From the NCBI RefSeq assembly GCF_009193175.1, contig NZ_VUKE01000012.1:1-64000 (forward strand): DNA of 64,000 bases, in the 5' to 3' direction. The notes under the pieces were generated by a model. That model was not told the origin of the DNA, did not search any database, and saw only the letters and a program-made list of their open reading frames with translations. The position numbers were made by a program, and so were the translations under genes. The DNA is from Georgenia ruanii (lineage in GTDB: Bacteria; Actinomycetota; Actinomycetes; Actinomycetales; Actinomycetaceae). This document shows, one piece after another, positions 36,975-46,029 of this stretch; position 1 is the first letter of the stretch, and each line of letters opens with the position of its first letter.

Positions 36975-37355
36975 TCATGTCGCCCAGGTGATCTCGTCCG
37001 CCTCGGCCAGCTCGACGATCGCTCGCACATCGGCCGGGCGGGCGTGCAGGAGCGCCTCGACGGGGCAGCGGCCGCCGAGGTCGGGCCGGGAGCGACGCAG
37101 CCACCGCGCCCTCTCGACGCCGGAGCGCTCGCCGAGGGCGCGCCAGACGTCGGGCAGGCCCTCGATCACCTGGCCGTCCGGACGGAACTGCCAGACGGGG
37201 AAGTGCGCCTCGCCCGAGCGGTCGCGCACGGCGAGGAGCTCCCCGGCGCGGACCCGGCGGCGGATGCGCCGCTCGCTCAGGCCCAGCCACCACTCCAGAT
37301 CGACCGAGGTGTAGAACGGCCCGATCAGGACCTTCCACCGCTCCGAGACCGCCAT
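36975..37355 (-). CDS. MbcA/ParS/Xre-type antitoxin-like protein, no visible toxin
   Basis: 126 residues from ATG 37355, with GAGGGAGGAG upstream. The N-half (FYTSVDLEWWLGLSERRIRRRVRAGELLAV) looks like a DNA-binding or excisionase-type helix-turn-helix. The C-half (ARWLRRSRPDLGGRCPVEALLHARPADVRAIVELA) resembles the MbcA/ParS/Xre toxin-binding domain (former DUF2384). Such proteins usually sit beside a RES-domain toxin; none is present in the flanking sequence. It may be an orphan regulator. Confidence 0.5.
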   Translation of the reverse strand: MAVSERWKVLIGPFYTSVDLEWWLGLSERRIRRRVRAGELLAVRDRSGEAHFPVWQFRPDGQVIEGLPDVWRALGERSGVERARWLRRSRPDLGGRCPVEALLHARPADVRAIVELAEADEITWAT

Positions 37356-37555
37356 GGCTCCTCCCTCGCCGCTGTCGCGCTCAAGGTAGTCCGCGCCGGG
37401 GGCCGCCAGGGGCGTTTCGAGCGACATCTGTCGGCCATTCGCGCACGTGAGACGCGCGCCGTCGGACGGCCACCGCGCCGTCACGTCGTGGCCACATTGA
37501 CGCCATGAAGCGTCCGTAACGTGCCTGGTCATCACCGCCGTCGGAAGGAACGCTT

Positions 37556-38791
37556 GTGTCACGTTCGATGTCCCGTCTCGCCGGACTGGCTGCCGCCACA
37601 CTGGTGGCCCTGCCCGTGGCCGCCACTGCCCTGCCCGCCGGCGCGGCCGCCACGGCCGCCGCTGTCGCGTCCCCTGCGGTAACGGCCGCCGCGGCCACGC
37701 CCGCCACCGCCTGCGCCGAGGCCCCGCCGACGCCCGTCACCACGGGCGCCGCGTTCAACAACCCCGCGGCCGGCGACGCGACCGGCGTCGTCGAGCAGAT
37801 TTGCAGCCTCGTCACCCAGGCCCCCGCGGGCTCCCAGATCCGCCTCGCGCACTTCGTCATCTCCGGCTCCGCCGGCATGGACTTCACCAACGTGCTGCTG
37901 GCCGCGCGCGACCGCGGCGTCGACGTCCAGGTGGTCCTGGACGGCTGGCAGGTGGCCAACCCGGCCTCGGTGGCCCTCATCGAGGGGCTCGGCCAGGACG
38001 AGTCCGCCGACTCCTGGGTGCACGTGTGCGGGAACGTCTCCCCGGAGGGCAACACGTCCTCGTGCATCGGCACCAAGGGCCAGCACAACAAGTTCTACCT
38101 GTTCTCCGAGACCGGGGGCGCGAAGAACGTCGTCGTCCAGTCCTCGGCCAACTTCACCGACGTCAACTCGCGCACCTACTGGAACAACGCGGTGGTCCTC
38201 CCGGGCAACCACCGGCTCTACGACGCGTACAACGCCTACTTCGAGGACCTCGCGGCCGAGGTGCAGGACCCCGACTACTACCGCCAGGTGGCCACCGCCG
38301 GCCCCGGCGGCCCGGTCACCGCCCACTTCTTCCCCAGCGCCGACACCGACCCGGCGCTCGAGCGGCTGACCGAGCTGGGCTGCAAGAACAACGGGACCAC
38401 CGAGATCCGGGTCGGCATGTCCGAGTGGGACACGACCCGCCTCGGCATCGCCGACCGGCTCGTGGAGATGGCGGAGAGCGGGTGCACCGTGCGGGTCGTG
38501 CACGGCCCCATGGACCAGGAGGTCGCCGACACTCTCACCGCGGCCGGCATCGAGCTGCGCGCGCTGAACAGCGGCACGCTGCCGGGGCGCATCCACTCCA
38601 AGTACCTCGTCGTCGACGGCGCCACCGGCACCCGCTCCGGCGGCCAGCTGGTGCTGACCGGCAGCCCGAACTTCAACACCACGTCGCTGCACCGCAACGA
38701 CGAGACGATGCTCGAGCTGCGCGACAAGGGGATCTACGAGCAGTACGAGGAGAACTTCGAGACCATGTGGGCCGCCGCGGCCCAGGGCTGA
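37556..38791 (+). CDS. Secreted phospholipase D-like protein
   Basis: 411 residues from GTG 37556 with GGAAGGAA upstream. Signal peptide MSRSMSRLAGLAAATLVALPVAATALPAGA, then an Ala-rich spacer. Two PLD repeats: the first has GQHNKFYLFSE with SSANFTD, the second GRIHSKYLVVDGA with TGSPNFN. Only the second has the full HxKxxxxD; the first lacks the Asp. Four or more Cys suggest disulphides. Probably an extracellular phosphodiesterase or phospholipase; the substrate cannot be told. Confidence 0.82.
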   Translation: MSRSMSRLAGLAAATLVALPVAATALPAGAAATAAAVASPAVTAAAATPATACAEAPPTPVTTGAAFNNPAAGDATGVVEQICSLVTQAPAGSQIRLAHFVISGSAGMDFTNVLLAARDRGVDVQVVLDGWQVANPASVALIEGLGQDESADSWVHVCGNVSPEGNTSSCIGTKGQHNKFYLFSETGGAKNVVVQSSANFTDVNSRTYWNNAVVLPGNHRLYDAYNAYFEDLAAEVQDPDYYRQVATAGPGGPVTAHFFPSADTDPALERLTELGCKNNGTTEIRVGMSEWDTTRLGIADRLVEMAESGCTVRVVHGPMDQEVADTLTAAGIELRALNSGTLPGRIHSKYLVVDGATGTRSGGQLVLTGSPNFNTTSLHRNDETMLELRDKGIYEQYEENFETMWAAAAQG

Positions 38792-38804
38792 CCGGATGCG
38801 CCAC

Positions 38805-38849
38805 GGCGCTGCCCGCCCCCGGTTCCCGACGACGGCGGCGGGCAGCGCC
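38805..38849 (+). terminator. Terminator after the phospholipase D-like gene
   Basis: GGCGCTGCCCGCC (38805-38817) pairs perfectly with 38837-38849, loop 19 nt, 13 nt after the stop. Confidence 0.75.
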
Positions 38850-38887
38850 ACCCCCGCCGGGGAATGACGTCCGGACAGAGGCGTTGA

Positions 38888-39205
38888 CCGAACAAGCGCG
38901 CCATCGGTGTCACGGAGTTCGGCGGTCCCGACCAGATGGAGGTCGTCGACCTCCCCGAGCCGCACGCCGGGCCGGGCCGGGCGAGGGGCGGGGACGGCGA
39001 CCCGGGACGCGGCATCCGCCTCCACCGGGTGATGGTCGCGCAGGTGGCCGGCCGCACGGACTGGCTCGAGGAGCTGCGCCGGGACGCCGAGGACGGCTGG
39101 CTCACCCCGCGGGTGGCCCGGACCTTCCCGGCCGAGCAGGCGCCCGAGGCGCACCGGACGCTCGAGGCGGGCGGGACGCGCGGGCGGCTGTTGCTGACAT
39201 TCTGA
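38888..39205 (+). pseudogene. Remnant of a zinc-type alcohol dehydrogenase/quinone oxidoreductase
   Basis: In one frame, the start RAIGVTEFGGPDQMEVVDLP (typical N-terminus of MDR oxidoreductases) is joined after about 25 unrelated residues to a typical C-terminus TDWLEELRRDAEDGWLTPRVARTFP then EAHRTLEAGGTRGRLLLTF. The central about 220 residues, including the nucleotide-binding fold, are missing, and a stop codon (38885) precedes the first recognisable residue. An internal deletion created this pseudogene. Confidence 0.75.
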
Positions 39206-39313
39206 CGTCTGACCAGGCGCGCTCGCCGTCGTCGGAGGTCGACGCCGAGACGCGAGGTCCGCCGTCGTCCGTCCTGGCGGAGGTCGGCACGGAAACCCGG
39301 GCCCGCCGTCGGG

Positions 39314-40852
39314 CTAGGTGACGGTGCCGAGCTGCCAGGGGACGAACTCCTCCTGGCCCAGGTCCAGCTCCTCGCTGACCGTCCGCTCCCCTGAGGCGAC
39401 GGCGATGATCTTCTCGAAGATCTCGGCGCCGACCTCCTCCAGGGTGGCCGTGCCGTCGACGATGCGTCCGCAGTTGAGGTCCATGTCTTCGCGCATGCGC
39501 TCGTACATCTCGGTGTTGGTGGCGAGCTTGATCGACGGTGCGGGCTTGCAGCCGAACACCGACCCGCGGCCGGTGGTGAAGGCGACGACGTTGGCCCCGC
39601 CGGCCACCAGCCCGGTCACCGACACCGGGTCGTAGCCGGGGGTGTCCATGAACGTGAACCCGTGGTCGGTGATGGGCTCGGCGTACTCGTACACCGCGGT
39701 GAGCTCGGCGGTGCCGCCCTTGGCGACGGCGCCGAGGGACTTCTCGAGGATGGTCGTCAGCCCGCCGGCCTTGTTGCCGGGGGAGGGGTTGTTGTCCAGC
39801 GTGCCGCCGCCGGCCGCGGCGTAGTCCTGCCACCAGGCGATCCGGTCGAGCAGCCTGCGGCCGACGGCCTCGCTCACCGCCCGGCGGGTGAGCAGGTGCT
39901 CGGCGCCGTAGACCTCCGGCGTCTCGGCGAGCACCGACGTCCCGCCGGCGCCGACGAGCAGGTCCGAGGCGTACCCGAGCGCCGGGTTGGCGGTGACGCC
40001 GGAGTAGCCGTCCGAGCCGCCGCAGTTGAGCCCGAGGACCAGGTGGGACAGGTCCGCCGGCTCGCGGCGCCGCTGGTTGACCACCGGCAGCATGTCCCGG
40101 ATCTTCGCGACGGCGGCGCGCACGGTGGCCCGGATGCCGCCGGCGTCCTGGATGGTCAGGGTGTCCACGAGCAGCCCGTCGGGCAGGTCGAGCCCGTCCA
40201 CCAGCGAGGTGACCGGGATCATCTCGCAGCCCAGCCCGAGGACGAGGAGGCCGCCGAAGTTGGGGTGGCGGGCGTAGCCGCGCAGGGTGCGCAGCAGCAG
40301 CTGGCCGCCGACGCTGTCGGGCACCAGACCGCAGCCGGACTGGTGGGTCAGCGCCATGACGCCGTCGACGTTCGGGTACTCGTCGAGGACGCCGAGCCCG
40401 CGGAACTGGTCGGCGATGATCCGCGCCGAGGAGGCCGAGCAGTTCACCGAGGTGATGACGCCGATGACGTTGCGGGTGCCGACCCGCCCGTCGGCGCGCG
40501 GGTAGCCGAGGAAGACCCGCGGCGGCGCCGGCGGGATCGTGACCCGGGCGGTGCCGAACTCGTGGGCGCGCTCGGCGTGGTCCATGCCCAGGTTGTGGGT
40601 GTGCACGTGGTCGCCCGGGGCGATGTCGGCGGTGGCCCGGCCGATGGACTGGCCGTACTTGTGCACCTGGCCGCCGCGCGGGACCGGCCGGACGGCCACC
40701 TTGTGCCCGCGGGGGACGGTGGCGGTGACGGTGAGCTCGCCGTCGGCGGTGGTCAGGCGGGCGCCGACGGGCAGGTCGCGGGTGGCGATGGCGACGTCGT
40801 CGTCCGGGCGCAGCCGGATGGTGACGGCGGCGAGCTCCGTGGTCGTGCTCAT
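39314..40852 (-). CDS. UxaA-family dehydratase (altronate dehydratase-like)
   Basis: 512 residues with GGGGAGGA upstream of the ATG. An N-terminal SAF domain (about 10-95, AIATRDLPVGARLT, GDHVHTHNLGM) is fused to the GarD/UxaA catalytic region (about 110-505) with FLGYPRADGRVGTRN, NCSASSARI, THQSGCGL, GLGCEM, GLNCGGSDGYSGVTANPALG and DTPGYDPVSVTG. Cys/Glu residues in these motifs probably bind the metal. It dehydrates a sugar acid such as altronate or galactarate. It stands alone, so the substrate remains open. Confidence 0.85.
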   Translation of the reverse strand: MSTTTELAAVTIRLRPDDDVAIATRDLPVGARLTTADGELTVTATVPRGHKVAVRPVPRGGQVHKYGQSIGRATADIAPGDHVHTHNLGMDHAERAHEFGTARVTIPPAPPRVFLGYPRADGRVGTRNVIGVITSVNCSASSARIIADQFRGLGVLDEYPNVDGVMALTHQSGCGLVPDSVGGQLLLRTLRGYARHPNFGGLLVLGLGCEMIPVTSLVDGLDLPDGLLVDTLTIQDAGGIRATVRAAVAKIRDMLPVVNQRRREPADLSHLVLGLNCGGSDGYSGVTANPALGYASDLLVGAGGTSVLAETPEVYGAEHLLTRRAVSEAVGRRLLDRIAWWQDYAAAGGGTLDNNPSPGNKAGGLTTILEKSLGAVAKGGTAELTAVYEYAEPITDHGFTFMDTPGYDPVSVTGLVAGGANVVAFTTGRGSVFGCKPAPSIKLATNTEMYERMREDMDLNCGRIVDGTATLEEVGAEIFEKIIAVASGERTVSEELDLGQEEFVPWQLGTVT

Positions 40853-41043
40853 GCGTCCTCCCCAGGCCCCGATGGTCGTCGTCGACCGCGGGCGTCACTC
40901 ACAGTAGCGCCGGGGCACCGCCGGAGGCCGGTCGAGGGCTGCCGCCGGTGGCGCCGGGGAGCCGCCGGGGGTCGGGCTCGGGCCGCGAGGGTGTTCCCGC
41001 CCTCGGTGCGGGGTGGCCCGCCTCACGTTCGTTACCCCTAGTA

Positions 41044-41058
41044 ATTAGCAATGCTAAT
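41044..41058. promoter_or_regulatory. MarR operator-like dyad
   Basis: ATTAGC-AAT-GCTAAT lies 20 bp before the MarR start in a short AT-rich patch. A possible -10 (TAGACT, 41063-41068) follows, so the transcript would have almost no leader. This is the expected place and form of an autoregulatory MarR site controlling the MarR-MFS pair. Confidence 0.6.
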
Positions 41059-41078
41059 GACCTAGACTAACGAACGGT

Positions 41079-41525
41079 ATGACTCAGACCTCTCCCACCC
41101 CGTCCCGCGCCGAGCGCCGCCCCGACCTGGCGACCAACCTGCGCATCGCCGTCCTGCGCCTGTCGCGCCGGCTGCGCAGCGAGTCCGGCGAGCTCACCGA
41201 GGCGCAGTACTCGGTGGTCTCGGCGCTGTGCCACCTCGGGCCCATGAGCCCGGGCCAGCTCGCCGAGCACGACAAGGTGCAGCGGCCGTCCATGACCCGC
41301 ACGGTGGCGGCGCTGGAGGAGCGGGGGCTGGTGACGCGCGCGGCCCACCCGGACGACAAGCGGCAGGTGGTCGTCGCGGTGACCGACGCCGGGCGCGACC
41401 TCATCCGGGAGGTCAAGCGACGTCGGAACGCGTGGCTGGACAAGCGCCTCGCGAAGCTCACGCCGGCGGAACGGGAGATCGTCGCCCAGGCCGCCGTCAT
41501 CCTGCGGAAGGTGGTGGAGGAATGA
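41079..41525 (+). CDS. MarR-family transcriptional regulator
   Basis: 148 residues. Winged helix typical of MarR: LRSESGELTEAQYSVVSALCHLGPMSPGQLAEHDKVQRPSMTRTVAALEERGLVTRAAHPDDKRQVVVAVTDAGR, with the DDKR wing. The dimerisation helices at both ends are present. ATGA overlap with the MFS gene, which it probably represses through the upstream dyad. Confidence 0.92.
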   Translation: MTQTSPTPSRAERRPDLATNLRIAVLRLSRRLRSESGELTEAQYSVVSALCHLGPMSPGQLAEHDKVQRPSMTRTVAALEERGLVTRAAHPDDKRQVVVAVTDAGRDLIREVKRRRNAWLDKRLAKLTPAEREIVAQAAVILRKVVEE

Positions 41526-42874
41526 CCCGGACGTTCTACTCGCTGCGGTACTTCAACTACCGCCTGTGGTTCGTCGGTGCCCTGGTGGCCAACGTCGGCA
41601 CGTGGATGCAGCGCGTGGCGCAGGACTGGCTGGTGCTCACCGTCCTGTCGAACGACTCCGGGCTCGCCGTCGGCATCGTCACCGGCCTGCAGTTCCTGCC
41701 CATGCTGGTGCTCAGCCCGGTCGCCGGGCTGGTGGCCGACCGGCTGCCGCGGCGCAAGCTGCTCGTGGCCACCCAGGCCGCGCTCGGGCTGCTCGCCGCC
41801 GGGCTCGGCGTCCTCGTGCTCACCGGCGTCGCCGAGCTGTGGCACGTGTACGCCTTCGCCCTGGCCCTGGGCGTGGTGACGGCGTTCGACAACCCGGTGC
41901 GCCAGACCTTCGTCGCCGAGATGGTGCCCGCCAAGGACCTGCCCAACGCTGTCGGGCTGAACTCCACGTCCTTCAACGCCGCCCGGCTCATCGGGCCGGG
42001 CCTCGCCGGTCTGCTCATCGCCGCCGTCGGGCCGGGGTGGATCTTCATCATCAACGCCGTCTCCTTCGGCGCGACGATCTTCTCGCTGACCCTCATGCGG
42101 GCGCGGGAGCTGAAGGTCCTGCCGCACGCCGGGCGGGGCAAGGGGCAGGTCCGCGCGGGCGTGGAGTACGTGCGCCGTCGCTCGGACATCGTCGTGATCC
42201 TCGTGGTCGTCGGCGTCGTCAGCGCCCTCGGCCTGAACTTCCAGCTGACCTCCGCCACCATGGCGCGCGAGGTGTTCCACAAGGGCGCGGGGGAGTACGG
42301 CGTCCTCGGCTCCGTCATGGCCCTGGGCACGCTCGCCGGGGCGCTACTCGCGGCCCGGCGCCGGCGGCCGCGCGTGCGGCTGGTGGTCGGCGCGGCGCTG
42401 GCCTTCGGCGTGTCCGCGGGCATCCAGGCGCTGATGCCCACCTACGAGCTGTACGCGCTGATGTGCATCCCGGTGGGGCTGTTCTCCCTGACCATGATGA
42501 CGGCGGCGAACACCACGATCCAGATGTCCACCGAGCCGGCCATGCGCGGGCGGGTGATGAGCCTGTACATGATGGTGTTCCTCGGTTCTACCCCCATCGG
42601 CTCGCCGATCATCGGCTGGATCTCCGAGCAGTGGGGTCCGCGCTGGTCGGTCGGGGTGGGCGCGATCGCCTCGATCCTCGTGGCGGTCGGGGCCGCCGCG
42701 TGGGTCCAGCGGCACTGGCACATGCGGGTGAGCTACTCGCTGCTGCACCGCCCGCACCTGGCCGTGGTCGGGCCGGGCGAGCGGTACACCCGGCAGGTGG
42801 AGCGCGCCGAGCGGGAGCTGGCCAAGGTCGCCATGGGCGCCGAGGAGGCGCAGCAGCGCACGGCGAGCGCCTGA
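41522..42874 (+). CDS. MFS exporter (EntS/multidrug type)
   Basis: 450 residues, ATG inside the MarR stop. The N-terminus FYSLRYFNYRLWFVGALVANVGTWMQRVAQDWLVL and the segments VTAFDNPVRQTFVAEMVP and NSTSFNAARLIGPGLAGLLI mark the EntS-like/MFS_3 group. About 10-12 membrane helices; a charged cytoplasmic tail of about 50 residues. Together with a MarR partner it is a likely drug or siderophore exporter. Confidence 0.88.
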   Translation: MTRTFYSLRYFNYRLWFVGALVANVGTWMQRVAQDWLVLTVLSNDSGLAVGIVTGLQFLPMLVLSPVAGLVADRLPRRKLLVATQAALGLLAAGLGVLVLTGVAELWHVYAFALALGVVTAFDNPVRQTFVAEMVPAKDLPNAVGLNSTSFNAARLIGPGLAGLLIAAVGPGWIFIINAVSFGATIFSLTLMRARELKVLPHAGRGKGQVRAGVEYVRRRSDIVVILVVVGVVSALGLNFQLTSATMAREVFHKGAGEYGVLGSVMALGTLAGALLAARRRRPRVRLVVGAALAFGVSAGIQALMPTYELYALMCIPVGLFSLTMMTAANTTIQMSTEPAMRGRVMSLYMMVFLGSTPIGSPIIGWISEQWGPRWSVGVGAIASILVAVGAAAWVQRHWHMRVSYSLLHRPHLAVVGPGERYTRQVERAERELAKVAMGAEEAQQRTASA

Positions 42875-42953
42875 GGCGGGCGGCTCGCCCTTCGCGTTGC
42901 GGCACCCCACGGGCCGGGACAGGGTGGGCCCATCCAGCCCCGGAGGGAGTGCC

Positions 42954-43181
42954 ATGAACGAGTCCGCGCTGGGAGGCGGCCGCCAGAAGGCCGACGAGGC
43001 CAAGGACCTCGCCGAGGCGGCGGCGGAGAACCTCGGCGAGGCGAGGCCGCGGGACGACGACGCGGTCGATGAGGACGTCGACGTCGCGAACACGCCCGAG
43101 GCCGAGCGCGAGGGCCGGCCCGACATGGAGGCCGAGGGGGAGGGCGGGGACATCGCCGGCCCCGGCTCGCCGATGCCCTAG
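42954..43181 (+). CDS. Small acidic disordered protein (75 aa)
   Basis: ATG 42954 follows GGAGGGAG. Very rich in Glu, Asp, Ala and Gly with no hydrophobic core (EAKDLAEAAAENLGEARPRDDDAVDEDVDV). Likely unstructured; function unknown. Confidence 0.55.
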   Translation: MNESALGGGRQKADEAKDLAEAAAENLGEARPRDDDAVDEDVDVANTPEAEREGRPDMEAEGEGGDIAGPGSPMP

Positions 43182-43188
43182 GCCGCGT

Positions 43189-43211
43189 CCCGCCGCGGCG
43201 CCGCCGGCGGG
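43189..43211. terminator. Hairpin between convergent genes
   Basis: CCCGCCG (43189-43195) and CGGCGGG (43205-43211) with a 9-nt loop lie between the acidic protein gene and the cold shock gene. Confidence 0.5.
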
Positions 43212-43224
43212 CAGCGCTTGCGGC

Positions 43225-43428
43225 TCAGGAGGGACGGACGTTCTCCGCCTGCGGGCCCTTCGGGCTCTCCGCGACGTCGAACTCGACCTTCTGGTCGTCC
43301 TCCAGCGTGCGGTACCCGCGCATCATGATCGCCGAGTAGTGCACGAACACGTCCGGGCCGCCGTCGTCGGGGCTGATGAAGCCGAAGCCCTTGTCGGCGT
43401 TGAACCACTTCACGGTCCCGGTGCTCAT
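43225..43428 (-). CDS. Cold shock protein
   Basis: 67 residues. A single cold-shock domain with RNP1 KGFGFI (13-18) and RNP2 VFVHY (27-31), starting [11 protein letters not shown]. It binds single-stranded nucleic acid and acts as an RNA chaperone. GGGAGGG lies before the ATG. Confidence 0.95.
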   Translation of the reverse strand: MSTGTVKWFNADKGFGFISPDDGGPDVFVHYSAIMMRGYRTLEDDQKVEFDVAESPKGPQAENVRPS

Positions 43429-43533
43429 CTCGCACCCTCCCTCCCAGGAACCATCAGCCGGAACATAGGGCAGGGACCGGCCGGTTCGGGTCGGATTGGC
43501 GGGTGAATCCTCGGGCAGCGGCGCCGTCCACGG

Positions 43534-44304
43534 TCAGCGCGTCGCGGTGACCTCGCAGCTCTCCGGCGTGGCGCCGTACAACGTCACCTCGTAGGCGGCG
43601 TCGCCGTGGGCGGGCACCTTGGGCACCCGGCCGAACCCGGCGGCGACCGGCCTGCCGTCGGTGGTGCACACCGCCATGACGCGGACCGCCTCGAGGGCAC
43701 GCGGGTGGGTGGAGCGCACGCGTCCGGTGACCGTGGGGTTGTGCGCGTCGGGGTGGATGGTGCGGCCCGTGACGCTCAGAGCCGGGCTCAGGGACGTGGG
43801 CCCGGCGGAGGCGGAGACCGGGGCTACCACCGAGTGGGCGGCGTCCATGCGGGCCACCGTCGTCCCCTCGGGGGAGATGACCTCGGCGACGAAGAGCGTC
43901 GATCCCCCGGCCGCCACCTCGACCTCCGCCGTGTTGTCCTGCGACAGGACGGCGCCGGCGTCGTCGTAGGTGGACACCTCGACGGTCACCCGCACGGCGG
44001 ATCCCGTGGGGTTGACGACGGTGCCGAACGCGAGGTCGTGCGGCCCGCTGCGGAGCAGCCCCAGGTCCTCGATGACGACCCCGTCACCCACGGTGGGCCG
44101 CGCCTCGGGCGCCGGTTCGGCTGGTGCGGAGAGCGTCGTCGCGGCCGAGTCTCCTGGCTGCTCTGCCGACGGCGCCGGGGACGGGAGGGGCACCACCGCC
44201 TCGTTGGCCACCAGCACCGACGGCGCCCCCGCCGAACAGGCGGCGAGGCCGAGCACCGCGAGCACGCCGAGCGCCGCGAGGGCGGGGCGTCGGGCCGGGG
44301 GCAT
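43534..44304 (-). CDS. Lipoprotein with FxLYD-like domain
   Basis: 256 residues. Signal peptide with lipobox LAAC (Cys23). After a Ser/Pro/Ala-rich spacer comes a beta domain (about 75-165: VIEDLGLLRSGPHDLAFGTVVNPTGSAVRVTVEVSTYDDAGAVL) of the FxLYD kind and a second strand-rich part (GRVRSTHPRALEAVRVMAVCTTDGRPV). It is membrane-anchored on the outer face. Role unknown. Confidence 0.68.
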   Translation of the reverse strand: MPPARRPALAALGVLAVLGLAACSAGAPSVLVANEAVVPLPSPAPSAEQPGDSAATTLSAPAEPAPEARPTVGDGVVIEDLGLLRSGPHDLAFGTVVNPTGSAVRVTVEVSTYDDAGAVLSQDNTAEVEVAAGGSTLFVAEVISPEGTTVARMDAAHSVVAPVSASAGPTSLSPALSVTGRTIHPDAHNPTVTGRVRSTHPRALEAVRVMAVCTTDGRPVAAGFGRVPKVPAHGDAAYEVTLYGATPESCEVTATR

Positions 44305-44357
44305 CCTGTCTCCGATGGTGGCCGGGCTGGTCTTGCCCTATCATTCGGCAGCTCTGG

Positions 44358-45029
44358 TCATTTCGTGACAGAACGGCGCGGGAAGTTCCGGCCAGCGGCG
44401 GGTGTCGCCGGCGTGGCATGGCCCGGCCGCGTGGCAGAGAAGTGGCTCGGTTCAGCCCCGTCGAGCGCCCGGCGCACGGTGGGCCGGCCGCGGCGCCGGC
44501 CGACCTCCACGAACCCCGCGCGCAGGAAGAGCTCGAGCGGCCCGCGGAACAGTCCGGAGTCGGACTGGCCGGGACCCGGCTCGACGGGGTAGGCCTCCAG
44601 GTGCTCGGCGCCGTGGGCGCGGGCGTGCTCGACGGCGGCGGCCAGCAACTGGCGCAGGAGGCCCCGGCCCCGGTGGTCGGGGTGGACGTAGAAGCAGGTG
44701 ACGGCCCAGCAGCCGGGCACCTCCTCGTACGTGATGACGGTCGAGCGGGGGATGCGCGGGTACTCCGCCCGCGGCGCGAGCGCCACCCAGCCGATCGGGA
44801 CGCCGTCGGCGTAGGCCAGCAGCCCCGGCGCCGGGGGCCGCGCCACCCGCTCGGCCAGGAGCGCGCGACGATCGGCCACCGATGTCGCGCTGTAGTCCGC
44901 CCGGGGCAGGCGCCACCACGCGCACCAGCAGTTGCGTGGATCGCCGGGGCCGCGGAAGAGGCGCTCGACGTCGGGCCACCGGTCGGCGTCGGCCGGGTGG
45001 ATCGCGACGGTGGCGGGCGGCGTGACCAC
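44358..45029 (-). CDS. GNAT-family N-acetyltransferase
   Basis: 223 residues from GTG 45029 (AAGGAG 5 nt before). Core motif CFYVHPDHRGRGLLRQLLAAAVEHARAHGAEHLEAYPV gives the acetyl-CoA loop (RGRGLL). The N-half carries RNCWCAWWRLPRADYS, typical of a GNAT subgroup with a Cys/Trp-rich N-terminus. Substrate unknown. The C-terminal 30 residues are basic and probably disordered. Confidence 0.82.
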   Translation of the reverse strand: MVTPPATVAIHPADADRWPDVERLFRGPGDPRNCWCAWWRLPRADYSATSVADRRALLAERVARPPAPGLLAYADGVPIGWVALAPRAEYPRIPRSTVITYEEVPGCWAVTCFYVHPDHRGRGLLRQLLAAAVEHARAHGAEHLEAYPVEPGPGQSDSGLFRGPLELFLRAGFVEVGRRRGRPTVRRALDGAEPSHFSATRPGHATPATPAAGRNFPRRSVTK

Positions 45030-45264
45030 ATGGGCTCCTTCGGCGGTGGGCGTCTCGGACGATGCCGGCCGAGCATGGCGCGAGGTCCTGCACGGTGGCA
45101 AGCAGCCGCCGCCCAGGAGGCGCCCGCGCGGCCGGCGCCGGCGCGAACCTTGTCGACGCTGACCGACCGGCAGGTGCTCGTCGTGCCGACACCGGGACGC
45201 CGCGCGCGGCGGCGAATAGGGTCACGGGGCGTCAGGTGTGAGACCGGCGGCGAGGGAGGCACCC

Positions 45265-46029
45265 ATGAGCACGGTGATCGCCGAGCCCGGCCCGGCGCGA
45301 TCGCCCGCCCGGCATCGCGGGCGGCGCCCGAGCCGGGGGGCACGCATCGTCGGCGTGCTCGGCGAGCTGCTGCTCACCGCCGGGGTGCTGCTCGGCCTGT
45401 TCGTCGTGTGGCAGGTCTGGTGGACCGACGTCGTCGCCGGTCGCGAGCAGGACACCGTCGTCGCCCAGCTCAAGGAGAGCTACGCGGCCCCGGCGGTGGA
45501 GGCGACGGCGCAACCCCGGACGGACCCGCCGCCCACGGTGGCCCCCGTTCCTGAGGGGCAGGGCTTCGCCACGCTCCACGTCCCGCGGTGGGGGAGCGAC
45601 TACGAGGTGGCCGTGGCCGAGGGCGTCGGGCTGCGCACGGTGCTCAACACCGGCGCCGCCGGGCACTACCCGGGCACCGCGATGCCCGGCGAGCTGGGCA
45701 ACTTCGCCCTGGCGGCGCACCGGCAGACCCACGGCGCGGCCTTCCACGGCGTCGACAAGCTGCGGCCAGGCGACCCGCTCGTCGTGGAGACGGCGGACGC
45801 GTGGCTGGTGTACCGGGTGACCGACAGCGATGTCGTCACCCCCGACGAGGTCGACGTCATCGCGCCGGTGCCCGGCGAGCCGGGGGCGCAGCCGACCGCC
45901 CGGACGATCACGCTGACCACCTGCCACCCGTTGTGGAGCGTGGCGGAGCGGTGGATCACCCATGGCGAGCTGACCGAGTGGTATCCGCGCGCCGAGGGCA
46001 TGCCGGCCGAGCTGCTGGAGGGGAACTGA
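45265..46029 (+). CDS. srtE: Class E sortase
   Basis: 254 residues from ATG 45265, GGGAGGC before it. An N-terminal membrane helix (31-52) is followed by a spacer and the sortase barrel (about 100-245). Catalytic residues: His152 (ALAAHRQTH), Cys220 (ITLTTCHPLWS), Arg229 (AERWI). TLTTCHP and the following partner gene mark class E. Such enzymes attach LAxTG proteins to peptidoglycan in actinobacteria. The LAATG peptide at 31292 is the only candidate substrate in this window. Confidence 0.9.
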   Translation: MSTVIAEPGPARSPARHRGRRPSRGARIVGVLGELLLTAGVLLGLFVVWQVWWTDVVAGREQDTVVAQLKESYAAPAVEATAQPRTDPPPTVAPVPEGQGFATLHVPRWGSDYEVAVAEGVGLRTVLNTGAAGHYPGTAMPGELGNFALAAHRQTHGAAFHGVDKLRPGDPLVVETADAWLVYRVTDSDVVTPDEVDVIAPVPGEPGAQPTARTITLTTCHPLWSVAERWITHGELTEWYPRAEGMPAELLEGN

